From Trebonia sp963795335 (lineage in GTDB: Bacteria; Actinomycetota; Actinomycetes; Streptosporangiales; Streptosporangiaceae): a stretch of 64,000 nucleotides of DNA. The notes below the pieces were generated by a model. That model saw nothing but the letters and a program-made list of their open reading frames with translations, was not told the DNA's origin and made no database searches. Both the position numbers and the translations under genes were made by a program. Position 1 is the stretch's first letter. Each line of letters starts with the position of its first letter. The stretch lies in the NCBI GenBank assembly GCA_963795335.1, contig CAWCHI010000018.1:124001-188000 (forward strand). Reading direction: 5' to 3'. Below, in pieces: positions 1 through 10,455 of the stretch.

Positions 1-20
1 GCCCAGGGCTGCCTCCTCCG

Positions 21-2738
21 TCAGCTTCCCCGGAGCAGCCATTCCGGCTCGTCGGGCGCGCACAGCCACTCGCCGCGGTCCGGCCCGGGCCGCAGGTCGC
101 CGCGGTCACGTGCGCGGCGAGGGCGCCCGGGCCGCGGGCGACCGCCGGCCGTGCGGCCACGGCCGCGTCGAGCTGCGTGGGCGAGCGCGCACTGGACCAG
201 CCGGGCCGGCATGGCGCGGCCGCAGGCGCGGCGAGCGCGTCCGGCACGCGGCACCGGCATCGGCCAGCCGGTCAGGTGGGCCAGCACCGCGAGCTCGGCC
301 CACAGCCGCAGCCAGGGCACTCATCGAGTGACCCGCTCGGCCCCCGCGCATCTCCCGCAGCGTGCACGGCCGCGCCCGGCACTCGTCTGCCGCAGCTGGC
401 CGAGCGCGGGCGCACCACCGTCCGGGCGTCGGCGGTGCGGGCGGGACCGAAGCCGCCTCACGTTCGGTCCCGTCCTTGATCCTGCACCAGGACCGGGAAG
501 TCCATGCCGTCGGTGAAGACCGCCGCCTCGCCCGGCGGCAGGGTGACCAGGTAGCGGGACTGCGCGCGGGGTGGCGTTCATCGTGGCGCCGACCGCCTCC
601 CGGTCATCGGCCGCGGGCAGCCGGTGGGTGATCTTCACCGCCGTGTTCTTGATGACGTCGGGCGCTAGGCGGGCCGGGATCTGCTCGGCGATCACCAGCC
701 CCTCGCCGTAGGCGCGGATCTCCGCCAGCAGCCCGGCGAACAGCTCCACCGCATGCCCGGCGGCGCCCGGCGCGGCCGGCTGCCGGCTGCTCCGGGCGGC
801 GCAGCAGCCGGTGCGCCTCCTCGACCACGGTCAGGTGGGCCAGGCCCCCCGCCGTCCGCCGGACCAGGCGGGCAGCCAGCCGCAGGTGCTCGGCCAGCCG
901 GATCAGCACCGTGCCCATCAGGAAGGCCTTGTCCGCGTCGTCGCCGACGTCCTCGATCTCGAGGACCACGTTCGACCGCAGCAGGGCCCCGAAGTCGAGC
1001 GGGTGGCCGCCCTCGAGGAACCGCCCGGTGGTGCCGTGCCGGAGGCTGGCCAGCCGGACCCGGATGAAGCCGAGCACGTCGTCGGTGACCCGCTGGCTGT
1101 AGCCGATCTCGGCCACCACCCGCTCGGCCGCCCGCTGCAGGCCCGGTCAGCGTCGGGTAGCGCCGGCCGCCGACCTGGATGCTGCGCTCGCCCAGCGCCA
1201 GGTCCCAGCCTGCCTCGGTGTACACCCGGCCCAGCGCCGCCGCGAGCACCTGCGGGAACGGCTCCTCGGCCTGGAAAGACGCGACGAACAGGGCCTTGAC
1301 CAGGTCCGCGTGCGTCTGCAAGGGGAACCGGCGGCCAGCCGCGTCGGCGGCGGCTCGAGCGGGTTGAGCCCGGCCGCGATCGCGTCGGGCTCCCCCGGCC
1401 TGATCCTGATCACCTGGGTGCCCGGCAGCCGGCTCGCCATCAGCCGGTACTCGGCCTTGGCGGGCTCGACCACCAGCCACGGGATCCCGCGCCGGTGGCC
1501 GCCTCGAGCAGGCAGCGGACGGTCTGCGACTTGCCCGCGCCGGTCGCGCCGCAGACGAACACGTGCCGGTTGAGCGGACGCGGCCGAGAGGGTGAACGGC
1601 CCGGCGGGCATCAGGTTCCGGTCGAGCACCTGCGCCCAGCGGCAGGCGCCCGCCGAGCCCGTCTTCGCCCGCGGGGGCCCGCCGGCGAAAATCTCGGGGG
1701 TGACGTCGAACTCCGGCCGCAGCGCGAAGCGGACCCCGGGGACCTCCGCCTCCGGCGGCCGGGCCAGCGCGGCCAGCAGCTCGGTCGACCCGTAGAACGG
1801 GGCCGCCGGGCGGCCGTCGCCGCCCGGCTCGGCGGCCGGGCCTGACCCCGGGCCGGCCCGGGATCCCGGCTTGCGTTCTGGCGGCACCGGGCTGAGCGCA
1901 TACGGCAGCCCGCTGAGGTCGGTCGAGCGCACAGAACAGCCCGGCCACCCGGGCCGCGCTGGCCGCGTCGGCCCCGCCCGCCGCCACCGTGATCCGCCAG
2001 AATCCGGCCGTGCCGCCGCGCCGCAGTTCGGCCTGCCGCTCCTTCAGCCGCCGGGCCTGCGCGGCCCGCTCCGGGAACCGGTCCGCCGACGCCTCGGCCA
2101 GCCGCTGCCGCGGCCCGGCCTCCTCGGCCAGCGCGCGCAGCTCGGCCAGGGCCACCGGCTCGGCCAGCACCAGCCAGCCGAACGGCCCGGTCCAGCTGCC
2201 GAGCAGGCCCTCGTCGAGCGAGAACGGCAGCGGCCCGGGCCGCTGCGCGTTGCCGGCCCACCGGCCGCTGTCCGCGGTCAGCAGCCCGTCGCTGATCCCG
2301 GCCACCGCCCGCCAGCACGGCAGTTCCCCGGTGAGGGCGGCCAGCTCCCCGGGCCGCAGCGGCTGGGCCCGCGCCCCGGCCGGCAGGGCCAGCAGGACCT
2401 CGTCCCCGGCGGCGCCGCCGACGAGCGCATCCCCGGCGGTGACCACGTGCACCGGGCCGCCCGGGCGGCACCTGACCCAGCCCAGCCCGAGCGGACGCTG
2501 CGTCCCCGCCGCCGTCTCCGCGTGATAGGCCGCGACGAGCGCCGCCATCCGCTGGGCCCGGGCGGTGTCGCGGGGTTCGCGGGGCGGCGACCGCGGGCGC
2601 ATCCGGCGCCGGGGGATCTCGCGGACCCGGTACGCAGGCAGGCGGCCCAGTGCGGCCGGGCAAGCCGAGCAGCGCCAGGAGGTCGTCCGGGCCAAGTGCC
2701 GCCATCGCCGATCCCGCCGCCGCGCCGGGGACGGTCAC
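21..2738 (-). CDS. HerA/DUF87-type ATP-binding protein (several frameshifts)
   Basis: A P-loop ATPase of the HerA/VirB4-like DUF87 class, about 900 residues once the breaks are joined. The N-terminal third (roughly 2738-1950) is a variable domain. A Walker A motif GATGAGKSQT is encoded near 1510-1560, followed by LVVEPAKAEYR, a motif usual in these ATPases. A Walker B-like LTVVEEAHRLLR lies near 820-850. A sensor-like stretch, VIAEQIPARLAPDVIKNTAVKITHRL, spans about 615-700 and is typical of the family. Such proteins are hexameric DNA or protein pumps; the substrate here is unknown. The reading frame changes near 2655, 1935, 1570, 1340, 1150, 740, 575 and 320, so the annotation joins several open pieces. 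The start is taken as GTG at 2738, just upstream of MAALGPDDLLALLGLPGRT. The stop at 21 is the best guess; the true end may lie outside the window. Confidence 0.65.
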
Positions 2739-2804
2739 TCACCGCCCCACTACTGACACGTACCGCGTTCGCGATCGGCTCACCGCCGGGCCCGCAGACC
2801 CCGG

Positions 2805-4113
2805 CTAGTCGCCGAAGACCTGCTCGCAGGTAGGGGTTGGCGAATACCCGCGCCGGGTCGGCCTCGTCGCGGAGCCGGAGGAAGTCGGCGAACCGGGGGT
2901 AGACGCCGCCTAGGTAGGCGGCGTCCCGGGTGTGCATCTTGCCCCAGTGCGGGCCGGCCGCCGACGGCGGTCGCGATCGACTCGAACAGGCCGAAGTACT
3001 CCTGGTAGGGCAGCCCGACGTACTGGTGGATGGCCACGTAGGCGGAGTCGCGGCCGTAGGCGGTGGACAGCCAGATGTCGTCGGCGGCGGCGACCCGGAC
3101 CTCGACCGGGAACATGACCGGGTCGGCGAGCCGGGGGACGCCGGCCCGCAGCTCGGCGAGCACGTCGAGCAGGGACTCGCGGGGCACGGCGTACTCGGAC
3201 TCGACGAACCTGACCCGGCGCGGCGTCACGAAGACCTGGTGCGACGGCGCGGAGTACGAGCGCTTGGACAGCGTGCGCCGCGGCCAGCCGGTTCAGCGGC
3301 TTGATCGCGGCCGGGCACCGCCCGCCCGGTCCGGCACAGCGCGCCGAACGCGGCGTTCTCCATCACCTCGTACTCGAGGAACCGCCGCCAGCCCGGCATC
3401 GGCGCCGGGCGCGTCCTCGCCCGCCGACCCGGTTGTTCCGCTTGACCAGCGCGTTCTTGCCGTAGGGGAACCAGTAGAACTCGAAGTGGTCGTTGCCCGC
3501 CGCGAACTCGCCGAACCGGTCGAGCACCTCCTCCAGCGGCATCGGCCGCTCGTCGGCGGCCAGGGCGAAGGCGGGCACGCACTGCAGGGTCACGGTGGAG
3601 AGCACGCCGAGCGCGCCGAGCCGACACGCGGGCCGCGGCGAACAGGTCGGGGCGCTCGGTGGCCGAGCAGGCCACGACCGAGCCGTCGGCGAGCACCAGC
3701 TCGAGCCGCGGCGACCTGGGTGGCGATGCCGCCGAGGCGGGCGCCGGTGCCGTGGGTGCCGGTGGAGATCGCCCCGGAGACCGTCTGCGCGTCGATGTCG
3801 CCCAGGTTGGCCATGGCCAGGCCGAGCGCGTCGAGCGCGGCGTTCAGTTCCCTGATCGTGGTGCCCGACCGGACGGTGACCAGCCCGGAGTCCAGGTCCG
3901 CGCCGACGATGCCGGTCCAGCCGGACAGGTCGAGCGCGGCGCCCGAGGTGGCCGCCGCCGGCGGTGAACGAGTGCCCGCTGCCGAGCGCCCGCACGGTCA
4001 GGCCGTCCCTGGCCGCGGCCGGTGACGGCGTCCGCGATCTCCTCGGTGCTGCGCGGCCAGTACCGCCGCGCCGGATCCGCGCTCGCCGTACCCGCCCAGT
4101 TCTGCCAGGTCAT
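2805..4113 (-). CDS. D-arabinono-1,4-lactone oxidase-type FAD oxidoreductase (frameshifted)
   Basis: A FAD-linked aldonolactone oxidase of the vanillyl-alcohol oxidase fold, which oxidises sugar lactones or alditols. The start MTWQNWAG is followed by the FAD-binding stretch RALGSGHSFT, then DAQTVSGAISTGTHGTG (about residues 105-120), the substrate-domain sequence NDHFEFYWFPYGKNALVKRNNR, and near the C-terminus the family signature HWGKMHTRD followed by YPRFADFLRLRDEADPARVFANPYLR. The frame breaks several times (about 4030, 3960, 3905, 3715, 3620, 3430, 3250, 2960, 2822). After the last correction the protein ends VFGD with TAG at 2805-2807, the normal family ending. It is divergent from the racemase-fold gene at 4183, and the 69-bp gap must hold both promoters. 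Alditol (xylitol) oxidase is the main alternative. Confidence 0.8.
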
Positions 4114-4182
4114 TGGTACCGTTTCCCTGATTTTCCACCCCGGTGGTCCGCTTTCGACCGGCAGAGCGGTTACTGTTTGCGC

Positions 4183-5418
4183 ATGTCAGGCATTATGTCG
4201 AGACTCGTCAACGGCCGGGACCAGGTGGAGCGGGCGACCGCCCACCTGGACCCGCCGTTCGCCGTCGTCGACCTCGCCGCGTTCGACGCCAACGCCCGCG
4301 ACCTGGTCCGGCGGGCCGGCGGGGTGCCCATCCGGGTGGTGAGCAAGTCACTGCGCTGCCGGTACCTGATCGAGCGCGCCCTGGCCCGCCCAGGATACCG
4401 GGGCGTCATGTCCTACTCGCTGGCCGAGGCGCTCTGGCTGCACGCCAGCGGCACCAGCGACGACCTGCTGGTCGCCTACCCGACCGCGGACCGGGGGGCG
4501 CTGCGGGCGCTCGCCGCCGACGAGGCCGCGCGCGCAGCACATCACGGTGACCATCGACTCGGCGGCCCACCTGGACTTCATCGACGCCACCCTCGGCCCG
4601 GGCCATCCGCCGGTCCGCGTGTGCCTGGACCTCGACATGTCCTGGCGGCCGCTGCAGCTGCACGGGCCCCGTCGTGCAGATCGGGACCTGGCGGTCGCCG
4701 CTGCGCACCCCGGCCGAGGCGGCGCTGTTCGCCGAGACGATCCTCGAGCGGCCGGGCTTCACCCTGGTCGGCGTGCTCGGCTACGAGGGGCAGATCGCGG
4801 GCCTGGGCGACGCGCCGCCCGGCCGCCCGGTCCGCGCCCGCGGTGGTCCAGGCGATGCAGGCCCGCTCGGCGGCCGAGCTGCGCGAGCGGCGGGCCGAGG
4901 CGGTCCGCCGGATCCGCGCGCTGACCCCGCTCGAGTTCGTCAACGGCGGCGGCACCGGTTCGCTCGAGTCCACCGCGGCCGACAAGTCGGTCACCGAGCT
5001 CGCGGCCGGCTCCGGGCTGGTCGGGCCCGACGCTGTTCGACGCCTACCGCAAGTTCCGGCCGCGGCCCGCCCTGCAGTACGCACTGCCGGTGGTGCGCCG
5101 GCCCGGCGCCGGGGATCGCCACCCTGTTCAGCGGCGGCTACATCGCCTCCGGCACCGGGACGCCGGACCGGCTGCCGACGCCGTTCCGGCCCGCCGGGCT
5201 GCGGCTCACCAAGGTCGAGGGCGCGGGCGAGGTGCAGACCCCGGTGACTCGGCGCGGCCGCGGACGGGCTCAGCGGTCGGCGACCGGGTCTGGCTGCGGC
5301 ACGCCAAGGGCGGCGAGCTGGCCGAGCGGCTCACCGAGTACCACCTGATCGACCCGACGCGACGGCGAGCGCGGAGAGCGTCCCGACCTACCGCGGCGAA
5401 GGACAGTGCTTTGGATGA
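4183..5418 (+). CDS. Amino acid deaminase/aldolase, alanine racemase N-terminal fold (frameshifted)
   Basis: A PLP-dependent type III fold enzyme related to D-threonine aldolase/D-serine dehydratase. The N-terminal barrel shows PPFAVVDLAAFDANARDLVRRA and the PLP-lysine context IRVVSKSLRCRYLIERAL (Lys at about residue 55). Later family blocks are LVAYPTADRGALRAL, VLGYEGQIAGLGD, LEFVNGGGTGSLEST and YALPVVRRPGAGIATLFSGGYIASG. Extra bases in G/C runs shift the frame near 4535, 4665, 4825, 5035 and 5105, and another shift lies near 5355. The corrected end reads SVPTYRGEGQCFG with TGA at 5416-5418. ATG 4183 was chosen over ATG 4195; both are in frame. The stop overlaps the TTG start of the MFS gene, which implies translational coupling. 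The exact substrate (D-threonine, D-serine or another D-amino acid) cannot be read from the sequence. Confidence 0.78.
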
Positions 5419-6709
5419 GGCCATCGCGGCGGGCCGGCCGACCGCGCTGCCGGCCGCGCTGGCGGAACCCACGGTGCCGGTCAGGCGCGGCTGGATCACG
5501 CTGCTGTTCCTCGCCAACATCGGCCTCTGGCTGGCATCTACGCGCCCATCCAGGTGCTGCTGCCCGAGCAGGTCGCCGTCGCTGCACGACCACGTGGCCA
5601 AGAACGGCGTGCCCAGCGGAGCCGACGCGGTGCTGCTGTCCGTGGTCATGGGCGTCGGCGCGATCGCCGGGCTGATCGCCAACCCGGTGGTCGGGGCCCT
5701 GTCGGACCGGACGACCTCGCCGCGCGGCCGCCGGCACCCGTGGACGCTCGGCTGCGCGCTCGTCGCGGCGGCGGGACTGGGCATCGTCGCCGCCGCGCCC
5801 GCCGTCGCGGTCATGGCGGTGGGCTGGTTCATCGCCGAGCTCGGCCTCGGCGGCATGCTGGCCACGCTCACCGCCGCGCTGCCCGACCGGGTGCCGGTGA
5901 GCCAGCGCGGCACGCTCGGCGCGCTGATCGGCATCAGCCAGATGCTCGGCACCGTGCTCGGCGCGCTGCTGGTCACCGTGATCATCACCCGGATGGCGGC
6001 CGGCTACGCGGCCTGCGCGGTCATCGTCGTCGGCTGCGCCGCCGCGTTCGCGCTGCGCACGCACGGACGAGCCGCTGCCGGCCGAGTTCAAGCCGGCCGC
6101 ATGCCGGTCCCGACGGCGCTGCGGCGGCTGTGGGTGTCGCCGCGGGCGTACCCGGACTTCGCCTGGGGCTGGGTCACGCACTTCCTGATCAACCTCGGCA
6201 ACGACCTGGGCACGCTGTACCTGCTGTACTTCCTGGCCGACGGCGCGCACTACCACGACCCGCAGACCGGGCTGCTGATCCTGATGGCGCTGTACGCGGT
6301 GGCGCTGCTCGCCGCCGGGGCGGTCTTCGGCGCGCTGTCGGACCGCTCCGGCCGCCGCAAGCCGTTCATCATCGGGTCGGCGGTGCGTGATGGCGCTGGC
6401 GGCGGCGATGCTCGCCGCTCGCCCACCTGGCACTTCGCCCTGGTGGCGGCGCCGCTGCTCGGCGCCGGGTACGGCACCTACTGGGCGGCCGCGCCGGCGC
6501 TGCTGACCCAGGTGCTCCCGGCCGCCGTCGACCGGGGGAAGGACGTCGGCCTGATCAACATCGCCTACAACCTCCCGCTGGTGGTGGCACCGCTCGCTGC
6601 CGGGGTAGTACTCGGGCTGATGAACAGCTATCCCGCGCTCTTCGCGCTGGCCGGCGTCGTCACCATCGCGGCAGCCTGGACGGTCAGCCGGGTCCGTTCG
6701 GTCGCCTGA
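5411..6709 (+). CDS. MFS transporter (frameshifted)
   Basis: An integral membrane major facilitator with about 12 hydrophobic segments, starting WITLLFLANIGLWLA. The cytoplasmic loop signature GALSDRTTSPRGRRHPW follows the second helix and is mirrored in the second half by GALSDRSGRRKPFIIGS, the classic A-motif pair. The start is taken as TTG at 5411, preceded by GAAGGACAG as ribosome-binding site and overlapping the stop of the upstream gene. Frame breaks lie near 5540 (missing base), 5578 (extra C), 6064, 6110 and 6385. The last helices (NIAYNLPLVVAPLAAGVVLGL) are intact to TGA 6707-6709. It probably moves the substrate or product of the upstream racemase-fold enzyme, but this is inference from coupling only. 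Confidence 0.85.
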   Translation: MDEAIAAGRPTALPAALAEPTVPVRRGWITLLFLANIGLWLASTRPSRCCCPSRSPSLHDHVAKNGVPSGADAVLLSVVMGVGAIAGLIANPVVGALSDRTTSPRGRRHPWTLGCALVAAAGLGIVAAAPAVAVMAVGWFIAELGLGGMLATLTAALPDRVPVSQRGTLGALIGISQMLGTVLGALLVTVIITRMAAGYAACAVIVVGCAAAFALRTHGRAAAGRVQAGRMPVPTALRRLWVSPRAYPDFAWGWVTHFLINLGNDLGTLYLLYFLADGAHYHDPQTGLLILMALYAVALLAAGAVFGALSDRSGRRKPFIIGSAVRDGAGGGDARRSPTWHFALVAAPLLGAGYGTYWAAAPALLTQVLPAAVDRGKDVGLINIAYNLPLVVAPLAAGVVLGLMNSYPALFALAGVVTIAAAWTVSRVRSVA

Positions 6710-6779
6710 TCTGCCTTTACCAAATCGATATGAAACGGCATACTTGGCGTGAGAGACACAAATCGTGGAGGTCACCCCT

Positions 6780-7463
6780 TTGACGAATCGGGCCTTCCGC
6801 TCGCCACGAGGCCTCACCGGGGGGTTGGCGTTCCTCCTCATCGGTGCGCCTCGCGACGGTGGGACTGAGCGCGTGCGGCGCTCCGGCGTACACGTACGTG
6901 GCGGACTCCTCCGCGAGCACCTACTACAAGGTGCCGTCCGCAGTGGCACCAGATCTCCCAGAAGGATCTGAACGCGGCGCTGCAGGCGGCGGGCGGCGGT
7001 CAAGCAGCCGGCGTCTGGTCCACCGCGTTCGACGCGAGCCCCGCCCCGTCGGCCAGCCACGACGGGTCCGTCGATCTCCCCAGCCGTTCGTGTTCGCCGA
7101 GGTCGGCCAGCTGTCCTCCACCGCGAGCAACGAGCTCTCCTACAACATGCTGCGCGACTTCTGGCTGCCGGTGACCTCGACCACCCGGCAGCAGGACGCG
7201 TCCGAAGGCTTCCCGCTGACCAATTTCAAGCAGCTGCGCGACCAGACCATCAGCGGGAAGCAGGGCGTGCACGGGGTACGCGAGACGTTCCAGTACACCT
7301 TCCCGGCGGGACCACGGACACCTTCGACGAGGAAGTGCTGACCAACGCCGATCAGACGGTGCTTTATACGCTTCAAGTTCACTGCACTGACAGCTGTTAC
7401 TCACAGAACCAGAACAACATAAATACTGTCATGTCGTCATTTACCGTCGGGAGTCCGACATGA
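6780..7463 (+). CDS. Lipoprotein coupled to FtsH-like protease (frameshifted)
   Basis: A secreted lipoprotein of about 227 residues. It starts at TTG 6780, with GGAGG about nine bases upstream. The N-terminal region is basic (TNRAFRSPRG), then hydrophobic, then has the lipobox LSAC at about residues 30-33 (ATVGLSACGAP). The mature part carries VFAEVGQLSSTASNELSYNMLRDFWLPV and TNFKQLRDQTISGKQGVHGVRETFQYTF, which suggests a folded extracytoplasmic domain. I do not recognise the family. Frameshifts lie near 6850, 6945, 7000, 7065 and 7310. The stop TGA 7461-7463 overlaps the ATG (7460) of the AAA protease, so the two are very likely made together. The context suggests a partner or substrate adaptor of that membrane protease. 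Confidence 0.7.
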
Positions 7464-10040
7464 AGAAGGCCCAGCCGGCCGAGCAGGGCTTTGCCTACGA
7501 GGGCGGCCGCCCACGGGAAGAAGACATCCTGACCCGCCGGAAGATATCGCTTCTGGGACCGGACCAAGTGGCTGCTGCTGCTCGTCGTGATCTGGCTGCT
7601 CCTCGTCTGGTCGCTGATGGCGAACAACCCGCTCGTCGGGTTCGTCGACGCGTGCCGGATCGAGGTGCACGATGGGCTGGTGGGTCTTCATCCTGGTCGG
7701 CCTCGAGCTGATCCACCAGCTGCACTTCCTGATCAGCGAGCACTCCGCGGCGCTACAACCAGTTCTGGGTCAAGAAGGTCTGGGGCGGCTGGGGCCGGTT
7801 CAGCGAGCGCAACATCTCGGCGTGGACGCAAGTTCCGCGATCACCCGGGTCATCAGCTGGATCGTCATCGTCGCCGTCGTCGCGATCATCACCGGCAAGA
7901 TCATTCACACCTCGCCGCTGCTGGCGCTGCTGCGCATCCCGCAGATCGTGTGGGGCGCGCTGCCGTTCATCATCCAGATCGTCTTCACCCTGTTCTTCGT
8001 CGTCGCCCAGTTCGCGCTGATCTTCTGGTTCATGTCCCGGGGCGGCGTCGACGTCTACTACCCCGACGACATCAAGACCAGGTTCTCCGACGTGTGGGGC
8101 CAGGACCACGTGCTCGAGCGGGTCAAGGAGAACATCATCTTCCTCGAGCACCCCGAGCTGGTGGAGGACCGCGGCGGCTACGTGCCCGGCGGCATCCTGC
8201 TGTGGGGACCGCCCGGGACCGGCAAGACGCTGATGGCCGAGGCGGTCGCGGGCGAGACCGGGCAGGCCGTACGTGTTCGTCGACCCGGGCGCGTTCATCA
8301 ACATGTTCATGGGTGTCGGCATCCTCAAGGTCAAGAGCCTGTTCCGCAAGCTCCGCAAGCTGTCGCTGCGCTACGGCGGCGTGATCGTCTTCTTCGACGA
8401 GGCGGACTCGCTCGGCAACCGCGGCGTCGCCATGGGCGGTGCCCCGGCGGCGGCAGCGGAGCTGTCCCGGCCCCGTTCGCGCGACGGCTGCCACGGCTTC
8501 TCCTACCTGTCCTCGGACACTGCAGTCGGATGCTGACCCGGGACGCGGTGGGCTCGACGTTCAGCCGCCGAGCCGGGCGAGCGGCACACGGCGCGACCAA
8601 GCAGATGATCGGCGGCATGATGAACGGCGGCGGCGGCGGGGGCATGGGCACGCTGCAGGCGCTGCTGACCGAGCTGTCGGGGCTGAAGAAGCCGCGCGGC
8701 TTCATCAACCGCGTGGTGCGGCGCGCGCTTGGCATGCGGCCCAAGCCCCCGCCGCATTACCGGATCCTGATCATGATGGCGACCAACATGCCGGACTCGC
8801 TCGACGAGGCGCTGCTGCGCCCCGGGCCGGATCGACCGCATGTACCGGGTCGGCTACCCGTCCAAGCCGGGCCGCATCCGCACCTACGAGGGCTACCTGG
8901 ACAAGGTGGCGCACGAGCTGACCGCCCGAGCAGATCGACAAACTCGCCACCATCACCCCCTACGCGACCGGCGCCACGATCAAGGACATGGTCAACGAGG
9001 CGCTGATCATCGCGATCAGGGACGGCCGGGACGTCATCACCTACCAGGACGTGATCAACGCCAAGCAGCTGAAGGCACTTGGCCCGCCCGAGGACGTCGA
9101 GTACATCGAGCGGGAGCGGCACGCGATCGCGATGCACGAGGCCTGCCACGCGGTGGTCGCCTTCACGACCAGGAAGCACCTGATCATCGACATCGCCACA
9201 ATCGAGAAGGGCAGCTCCTACCTGGGCATGGTGTCCTCGATCAAGCCGGAGGACTTGTTCACCACCTGGCGCAGCGAGTACGAGTCGGACATCCTCGTCT
9301 CGCTCGCCTCGCTGGCCGGTGAGCGGATGTTCTTCGGGGGCGACAGCTCCTCCGGCGTGTCCGGCGACCTGGACTCCGCGACCCAGACCGCCACCTGGAT
9401 GGAGGGGTACTGGGGCATGGGCAAGACCGTGTCCTCGGCCGCCACGGCCCGCCGGCTCCAGGCCGGGACCCCCGGCGGGGGCAACCGGGCCGCAGGGCCC
9501 AGCATCGAGATGGACGGACCGGGCCCGTCCCCGTTCGGCCATCTCGCCGACCGGATCGAAGACAACCTGTCGTCGCTGCTGGAGCGGGCGGAGGAGCTCC
9601 TGCGCGAGAACGAGGCGCACATCCTCGCGCTGGCGCACGCGCTGGAGCAGCACAAGACGATCAGCGGCGAGGACGTGGCCGCGGTCATGGAGGGCACGCG
9701 GGGTCCGCTGGTGGACGGCACCGTCTACCGCGACGAGGCCTTCATCGCCCGGCTGCGGGACTATCACCGCGCGGCTCTCCGGGCCCACCAGCATCACAGC
9801 GCGCCTGACATTCCCCTGCCGGTGGCGGCGGCCAAGCCCGCGTACGTGGTCACCATCCCGGACGCCTACGTGAACGGCAACGGCAACGGCAACGGCACGG
9901 CCAGCGGCAACGGCGCCAGCGGGACCGAGGACGTGATCGAATTCGGCACCGGGAACGGGGCCTACGGGCCGTGGGGCGCGCCGACCTACGACCCGCCGGG
10001 GCCGGACGGTGAGCAGGGCGAATCCGGCGACGGGCACTGA
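7460..10040 (+). CDS. Divergent membrane FtsH-like AAA metalloprotease (frameshifted)
   Basis: A membrane-anchored AAA+ zinc protease of about 860 residues. The N-terminal region has several hydrophobic segments (WLLLLVVIWLLLVWSLM, WWVFILVGLELIHQLHFLI, VISWIVIVAVVAIITG, then a long segment ending ALIFWFM) instead of FtsH's two helices. The AAA module shows Walker A GPPGTGKT, pore loop MFMGVG, Walker B VIVFFDEADSLG, and the second region of homology MMATNMPDSLDEALLRPGRIDR. The peptidase domain has HEACH (zinc His pair and catalytic Glu) and the third ligand in SGDLDSATQTA. Between Walker B and the second region of homology is an insert of roughly 100 residues, including a glycine-rich MIGGMMNGGGGGG stretch. 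The tail is Asn/Gly-rich. Frame breaks lie at about 7545, 7675, 7755, 7830, 8270, 8440-8530, 8820 and 8930. It overlaps the lipoprotein gene by four bases. It is probably not housekeeping FtsH, which lacks this insert. Confidence 0.85.
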
Positions 10041-10042
10041 CC

Positions 10043-10455
10043 GTGCGGCGGCGGCACCGGGTCCGGCTAGCGGTCAACCTGCTGAACGGGTCGACTCTGG
10101 CCGGGCTCGCGGCCGCCCGCGCCGGCCAGGCCCGGCTGACCCGGCTCCCTGACGGCCTGCGCGTCGCCGTGGGCTACCGGCTCCCGGTGCCGCCCGCGCC
10201 GGCCTTCACCCTCGGCGACGTCATCGTGACCCGCCGGGCCGCGCTCGACCCCGGCAGCGCCCTGTTCCGGCACGAGGCGCGGCACTCCGTCCAGTACGCC
10301 TGGTGCGGCGGCCTCGCCATGCTGCCGCTGTACTTCGCCGCAGCGGGCCTGTCCTGGATGCTCTCGGGCGACTTCGGCCCGTGGAACGTCTTCGAGCGGG
10401 CCGCCGGCCTGGCCGAGGGCGGCTACGACACGGCCCGGCCGCTGCGGCCGGCCCT
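10043..10455 (+). CDS. HExxH-containing protein of unknown function
   Basis: GTG at 10043, two bases after the FtsH-like gene, starts a protein reading LAVNLLNGSTLAGLAAARAG, then FTLGDVIVTRR, then FRHEARHSVQYAWCGG. HEARH fits a zinc-peptidase HExxH motif. It is followed by a single hydrophobic segment (LAMLPLYFAAAGLSWML) and NVFERAAGLAEGGYD. A similar layout (HEARHS followed by an aromatic/hydrophobic segment and an Asn-x-Phe-Glu-Arg motif) is known to me from unnamed actinobacterial proteins. No stop occurs in frame before the convergent gene, so the true end is probably hidden by an indel near 10440-10460; the end given is approximate. Its position makes it part of the lipoprotein-FtsH-like operon. 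Confidence 0.6.
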
